A stretch of DNA of 36,746 bases from Alphaproteobacteria bacterium (GTDB lineage: Bacteria; Pseudomonadota; Alphaproteobacteria; Rhizobiales; JAJFHC01): contig JAJFHD010000022.1 in NCBI GenBank assembly GCA_021775805.1, forward strand, positions 1 to 36,746, given 5' to 3'. Below are positions 33,701-36,746 of this stretch, piece by piece. The first letter of the stretch is position 1; every line of letters starts with the position of its first letter. A program made the translations under genes and the position numbers. The notes beneath the pieces were generated by a model. The model was not told where the DNA came from, ran no database searches, and worked only from the letters and a program-made list of their open reading frames with translations.

Positions 33701-36700
33701 CAGTGAGAGTGTCAGTGTTGCCGAAGCCGTCGGTGGCCGAGCCGCTGGCCAGGTTGACGCTGACACCGCTGTCGCCGATGAATCCGTTGCCGGCCGCAGC
33801 GGAAATGCCGAGGTCGATACTGTAATCGACCGTATCGAAGCCGCCGTTGCCGTTAAACGAGTCGTTGCCGGCGAGGCCCCTGAAGCGGTTGTCCGAACCG
33901 TCACCGACGATGATGTCCGCGAAAAATGTGCCGCGCACATTCTCGATGCTGGTCAAAGTGTCGTTCGAGTTCGTGCCGCTGGTGCCGATGTCTATCGCAG
34001 AATTTGTGCTGAGGTTGACATTGACGCCGCCACTGCTGGCGAAGCCGCCGAAGGAGTAGTCGACCTCATCATTGTCCGTTCCCCCCGTAACCGAGTCCGT
34101 TCCGTTGCGCGGCCGGAACTGGGTGCTGGTCGTTGAATTGCCGAACAACTGGTCGTCGAAGTTGGAGCCAACGATCGACTCGATGCTGATCAGTGTATCC
34201 GTGCCACCCTCGCCGTCGTCGGCCTCTCCGGGATTCACAGTCGCCTGAACCGCATTCGACAGGTTGACGACCACACCCGCGGAGGAGTCCTGATAGCGCA
34301 CGCGGTCGAAACCGTCGCCGCCGTCGACCGTGTCGTTGCCATCCAGCGGCCGGAAGTCCTCGAAACCGTCATTGTTCGGATTGCCGCCAACCAGCGTATC
34401 GTCACCCGATGTGCCTTTGACGGCTTCGATGCCGGTAATCAGGTCCTGGCCGCCGTCGCCGTCGTCCGACACGAGGCCGGTCCGCAGATTGACGTTGATG
34501 CCGCCGGCAGCACCGGAATAATCGACAAAATCGAATGTCGAGCGCACGCCCACATCGGAGTCGATGTCCTTGCCGCCTTCGATGATGTCGTTGCCGGCCC
34601 CGGCGACGATGAAATCGAAGCCGTCGCCGCCGCGCATGATGTCGTCGCCGTCTTCGCCGCGGATCGTGTCCTCGTCGTCGCCGCCGTCGAGCACGTCGTC
34701 GCCATCGTCGCCGTCGACGATGTCATTGCCGCCGCCGCCGTTGATCGTGTCGTTGCCGTCGCCGCCGCGCAGGTCGTTGGCGTTGGCGTCGCCGGTAATG
34801 GTGTCGTCGAAGAAGCCGCCGCGCACGTTTTCGATGCTGTCGAGTGTGTCGGTCCCGCCCAATCCGTCGTCAGAAACCGTGTTCTGGGAAAGATCGACAG
34901 TCGCGCCGCCGGTCGAGTCACCGAAGTCGATCCGGTCGGTTCCAGCCCCGCCGTTAATGAAGTCGTTGCCGCCGGAACCGCGGAAGAATTCGTCATCCGC
35001 GCCGCCAAACAGATCGTCATTGAAGTCCGAGCCGCGCAGGAAATTGGCGCCGGAGAAGGTGTCGTTGCCGATATGGGTGTCGTTCGCGATTTTATCGGTG
35101 GCGGTACCTAAAAACAGGCTTGCGGTGACGCCACCGAAGGCGTTCTTGTAGCTGATCCGCGTGGTGCCGGTCGGGTTCTGGAAGATGACATTATCGTCAC
35201 CCTCGGACAAGCGTACCTCGATGAAGTTGCCGAAGCTGTTGGTGTAGTCCGCGTTGTCGATGGTTATGGAGTCACCGAAGCGGCTGTCACGGACCACATG
35301 GGCGCCAATAATCGTATCCGTGCCGCCAAATCCGTCGGCGACGCTGAGCACGCCGCCGCCCGGCGACGTAACAGTAATTGCTCCCGGAGACGAGATGTAG
35401 GTTACCTGGGTGAAATCGAAATTGTCACCGGCGTCGGTGCTGGAGAACGTGTCGTCGCCGGCGTCCCCACGCATGAGCACGAAGCCGCCCGTGGTCGACA
35501 GATTATCGTTGCCGCCGCCGCCGACAAGGCGGTCGTTGTCGGCGGTAAAGCTCTGAACGTTGCCGCCCGCCGTTAGCACGTTGTCGTTTCCGTCGCCAAT
35601 GATCAAGTCGGTGTTGGACGTGCCGATCACATTTTCTATGTTCAAAAGAGTGTCTGTGTCGCCAAACGGGTCGATCGCGACACCTGTAGAAAGGTTTACG
35701 TCGACACCCCCGTCGCCTTTTCTGCCCAAGTTGCTCGTGACATCATTGTTGCCCAGGAACACGGCACTCGAGTAATTGACCGTATCGCCAGTCGCAGTGT
35801 TTCCGCCACCGTCGATCGTGTCGTCGCCGCCAACGCCGACAAATATCTCATCTGCAGCACCGCCGACAAGGTGATCGCCAAACCCTGTTCCCCGGACCGA
35901 TGTAATCCCTGAAAGAATGTCCAACCCGCCGGTGCCATCTTCCGCTCTACCGGCGTCGACGTTGTTTGCGGATATGACGCTCGTGATCTGAGCGGCGGAC
36001 AGGTTTATCGTTGCGCCCGACGCTGCACCGGCGAAAAGATAATCGATCTGTGTGTCCGTGGCGTTGCCGACGATCGTGTCATTGCCGCCACGGCCGCGGA
36101 CCTGCAGGAAGTTGCCGCCAGCCGCCGTGATCGTGTCGGCAAACTCGGATCCTTCGACGGAGTCGATGTTGAGCAGGGTGTCGATGTTGCCGAAGCCGTC
36201 GGTGAAGGAACTGATCGAGAAGTTCAAAACCGCACCGCCGGAATCGAATTCGTAGCTCGCCCTGTCGAAACCGGTGCCGCCGTCGATGATGTCATTGCCG
36301 GCACCGCCGACGAACTCTTCGAAATCGTCGTTGTCCGTGTTGCCGCCGGTCAGGGTGTCAGCCTGGATCGTACCGATTACGCGTTCGATGTTAATCACGG
36401 TTTCGGTGTTGCCGAACGTGTCGGTGGCGTTGTTCGAAGACAACGACAAATTGACCGTCACGCCGAGTGTGCCACCGACACTGAATTCCTTGCCGTAATC
36501 CACGGTATCGAAGAGTTGACGAATGCCGAACTGGCCATCGCCCTCGCCATCGATCGTATCGATCCCGTCATCACCGGTCAGCGTGTCGACGCCGGCACCG
36601 CCGCGAATTATGTCGTTGCCCGCACCGCCTCTGAGGATGTCGTCACCGCCGACAGCCAGGATCCCGTCCTGGGTAATCACATCTTCGCCGCCACTATTCA

Positions 36701-36746
36701 GCGTAATGACCGTACCGGGCTCTCCGCTTCCGGAGAAAAGGAAGCC
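30705..36746 (-). CDS. Giant RTX calcium-binding protein, type I secretion target (5' part beyond window)
   Basis: At least 2013 residues of a secreted, calcium-binding RTX protein. The frame stays open to the right edge (22 codons beyond the GTG at 36680), so the start is outside. Nonapeptide repeats of the GGxGxDxL type occur throughout and bind calcium as beta rolls. Between them come modules of about 80-100 residues of the form VNLSTG-A-D-FGNTDTL--IENV-GT--DD-L-GD. About 21 copies of the IE-V-GT part are countable. The last 110 residues, with GETGIDTITDFDLANDTIDL and a hydrophobic tail, resemble the type I secretion target domain. Likely an adhesin or surface-layer-like protein; no enzyme domain is visible. 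No HlyB/HlyD-type exporter is in the window. The CHASE2 cyclase gene follows. Confidence 0.93.
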   Translation of the reverse strand, partial: GFLFSGSGEPGTVITLNSGGEDVITQDGILAVGGDDILRGGAGNDIIRGGAGVDTLTGDDGIDTIDGEGDGQFGIRQLFDTVDYGKEFSVGGTLGVTVNLSLSSNNATDTFGNTETVINIERVIGTIQADTLTGGNTDNDDFEEFVGGAGNDIIDGGTGFDRASYEFDSGGAVLNFSISSFTDGFGNIDTLLNIDSVEGSEFADTITAAGGNFLQVRGRGGNDTIVGNATDTQIDYLFAGAASGATINLSAAQITSVISANNVDAGRAEDGTGGLDILSGITSVRGTGFGDHLVGGAADEIFVGVGGDDTIDGGGNTATGDTVNYSSAVFLGNNDVTSNLGRKGDGGVDVNLSTGVAIDPFGDTDTLLNIENVIGTSNTDLIIGDGNDNVLTAGGNVQSFTADNDRLVGGGGNDNLSTTGGFVLMRGDAGDDTFSSTDAGDNFDFTQVTYISSPGAITVTSPGGGVLSVADGFGGTDTIIGAHVVRDSRFGDSITIDNADYTNSFGNFIEVRLSEGDDNVIFQNPTGTTRISYKNAFGGVTASLFLGTATDKIANDTHIGNDTFSGANFLRGSDFNDDLFGGADDEFFRGSGGNDFINGGAGTDRIDFGDSTGGATVDLSQNTVSDDGLGGTDTLDSIENVRGGFFDDTITGDANANDLRGGDGNDTINGGGGNDIVDGDDGDDVLDGGDDEDTIRGEDGDDIMRGGDGFDFIVAGAGNDIIEGGKDIDSDVGVRSTFDFVDYSGAAGGINVNLRTGLVSDDGDGGQDLITGIEAVKGTSGDDTLVGGNPNNDGFEDFRPLDGNDTVDGGDGFDRVRYQDSSAGVVVNLSNAVQATVNPGEADDGEGGTDTLISIESIVGSNFDDQLFGNSTTSTQFRPRNGTDSVTGGTDNDEVDYSFGGFASSGGVNVNLSTNSAIDIGTSGTNSNDTLTSIENVRGTFFADIIVGDGSDNRFRGLAGNDSFNGNGGFDTVDYSIDLGISAAAGNGFIGDSGVSVNLASGSATDGFGNTDTLTDIDEVIGTRFNDEFFGDANANEFVGGDGSDFFSFGVGNGAGADVISGGNDFDFEIFKLTGIEARANFDFVDYRNAGSAVNVNLSTGVVTGGATQTLSGIEVVRGSSAGDTLTGGNTANDDFELFRPLGGADIVNGGSGFDRIRYFEGATNTTGVTVNLSNAAVVSLLTAVSTAAGTAQDGFGGGVGSIDTLTSFESIQGTNFADHLIGNSTTSTQFRAMKGDDTIVGGTATTDEVDYSFSGLRFDGVTVNLGTNSATFTDLDGDLNATDESFTDTITGIERIRGTFGDDILTGDGNDNRFRGLAGDDTIDGGANAAGGDTVDYSADFGLSADSGTGLFGINGVSVNLSGATALGIAANTGIDGFGDTDTLSNIENVTGTRFNDTLVGGIGDNVLDGGEGSDTLVGGSGADTLTGGGDLDPVLGVRSFFDIVDYSQETGLNAVDVDLSAGTGIDTFGNLDTLSGIEVVIGTSGNDILTGGNVANDEFELFEGLGGNNTIDGGSGFDRVRYINAQGPVDVDLSAGTASNGFGGTDTLTSIESVQGSAFDDDLIGDANDNQFRPMADDDFIDGGAGTDELDYAFTGGTQGAVVDLHAATGTDTFGDTDFYINIENVRGSFLDDILNGDDLDNVFRPLAGSDVIDGKQGSDTVNYSTDFDLSADNAFVADQGVRVDLANGFAIDGYDQIDRLTNIENVIGTQFDDILTGDDNDNILTAGDGDDIVNGGGGDDTIVAGTGLGDDTYDGGADGIDGDTIDYSSTTAGVSVDLSSGEGAGAEVGFDTLVLGTIENVIGGSGNDVLTGNASENTLRGGAGNDTLDGGTGTSNTASYEDSTGGVIANLVTGVATDITGSDIGTDSLAIGTIQQIIGGSGNDVLVGDANENELAGGDGSDTLTGGVDSLEDVFIFNQGETGIDTITDFDLANDTIDLISFLDANFTSPLKDTFVQATVNGGDTEIRVDSDGSGTFAAPVHVATLSGISTGSVTFIFDEADNTDSVVIT
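31557..32420 (-). repeat. RTX super-unit 4
   Basis: Residues about 1421-1708: FDIVDYS; NDEFELFEGL with GFDRVRY; DANDNQFRPM with DELDYAF; DLDNVFRPLAG with DTVNYSTDFDLSA and GVRVDLANG. It keeps the same order of four sub-modules as units 2 and 3 but is shorter and more diverged. Confidence 0.75.
32529..33503 (-). repeat. RTX super-unit 3
   Basis: Residues about 1060-1384: FDFVDYR; NDDFELFRPL with GFDRIRY; GNSTTSTQFRA with DEVDYSF; GDGNDNRFRGLAG with DTVDYSADFGLSA and GVSVNLSGA. It is the closest copy of super-unit 2 and about 15 residues longer because of insertions before the IE-V-GT parts. Confidence 0.8.
33576..34535 (-). repeat. RTX super-unit 2
   Basis: Residues about 716-1035: FDFVDYS; NDGFEDFRPL with GFDRVRY; GNSTTSTQFRP with DEVDYSF; GDGSDNRFRGLAG with DTVDYSIDLGISA and GVSVNLASG. 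It closely matches super-unit 3, even in DNA: 34114-34144 and 33052-33082 differ at one base of 31. Confidence 0.8.
34566..34781 (-). repeat. Dense RTX nonapeptide block
   Basis: Residues about 634-705 are an uninterrupted run of about eight glycine- and aspartate-rich nonapeptides (such as GGDGNDTIN, GGGGNDIVD, GGDGFDFIV), the longest pure calcium-binding beta-roll stretch in the protein. It separates the irregular middle part from super-unit 2. Confidence 0.85.
35571..36512 (-). repeat. RTX super-unit 1
   Basis: First of four long units in the RTX protein (residues about 57-370, with the codon at 36680 as 1). It holds the sub-modules in this order: LFDTVDYG; NDDFEEF with GFDRASY; the DTQIDYLFAG module; DTVNYSS with GGVDVNLSTG. 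This is the most diverged unit. Confidence 0.6.

Noticed and set aside
30705..36680. Regularly spaced short DNA repeats that could suggest a CRISPR array or satellite
   Set aside because: The repeats are in frame with and explained by RTX nonapeptides and longer protein modules; there are no constant repeats with unique spacers.
1..36746. tRNA, rRNA, riboswitch, integrase or insertion-sequence content
   Set aside because: Looking through all gaps (none exceeds about 235 bases) I saw no cloverleaf, conserved riboswitch core, transposase motif or flanking direct repeats.

Overview
The window looks like a chromosomal stretch of a free-living, probably marine, alphaproteobacterium. The basis is family content: three solute-importer operons (two TRAP, one polyamine-type ABC), an inositol-degradation cluster of rhizobial style, many dehydrogenases, a CHASE2 adenylate cyclase and a giant RTX protein, in fairly GC-rich, densely packed DNA. 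No 16S, tRNA or other taxonomic marker is present, so this placement is an inference. I see no insertion sequence, phage gene, CRISPR array or RNA gene.

Layout. 1-3024 (+): TRAP transporter (binding protein, small and large permease), followed by a stand-alone 4'-phosphopantetheinyl transferase (to 3782). 3972-8535 (-): iolE, iolD, a TIM-barrel isomerase and a 3-hydroxyisobutyrate-dehydrogenase-like enzyme, divergent from iolG (+, 8709-9707) across a region with a perfect 11-bp inverted repeat. 9712-11451 (-): a sugar-acid dehydratase of the L-arabinonate dehydratase type, divergent from a GntR regulator (11684-12589) that seems to carry two winged helices. 12781-21461 (+): nine tightly packed genes: polyamine-type ABC transporter (four genes), a GT1 glycosyltransferase, two paralogous small cupins, an aldehyde dehydrogenase and a saccharopine-dehydrogenase-like enzyme. 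I recognise no known pathway with this set. 21594-24645 (-): second TRAP transporter, divergent from a MarR-type regulator and an AllA-like ureidoglycolate lyase (+, to 25911). 26143-28320 (-): ACAD10/11-like acyl-CoA dehydrogenase and an L-threonate-dehydrogenase-like enzyme. 28427-36746 (-): CHASE2 adenylate cyclase downstream of an RTX giant whose start lies beyond the right edge.

How the parts work together. IolG, IolE and IolD give three successive steps of inositol breakdown, but iolB, iolC, iolJ and iolA are not in the window. The two TRAP systems and the ABC system each sit beside catabolic enzymes and regulators, the usual arrangement of substrate-inducible uptake and degradation modules.

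The most interesting non-coding signals are two. First, an intergenic repeat family occurs in three copies, one in each of the three roomy tail-to-tail (convergent) gene junctions (3882-3965, 21493-21557, 25981-26063). Its central hairpin keeps pairing through compensatory base changes. Second, a perfect GC-rich hairpin lies directly after the binding-protein gene in each of the three transporter operons (1065-1093, 13851-13878, 23616-23650). At the protein level, the RTX giant shows a higher-order design: a four-part unit of about 290-360 residues appears four times in the same internal order.
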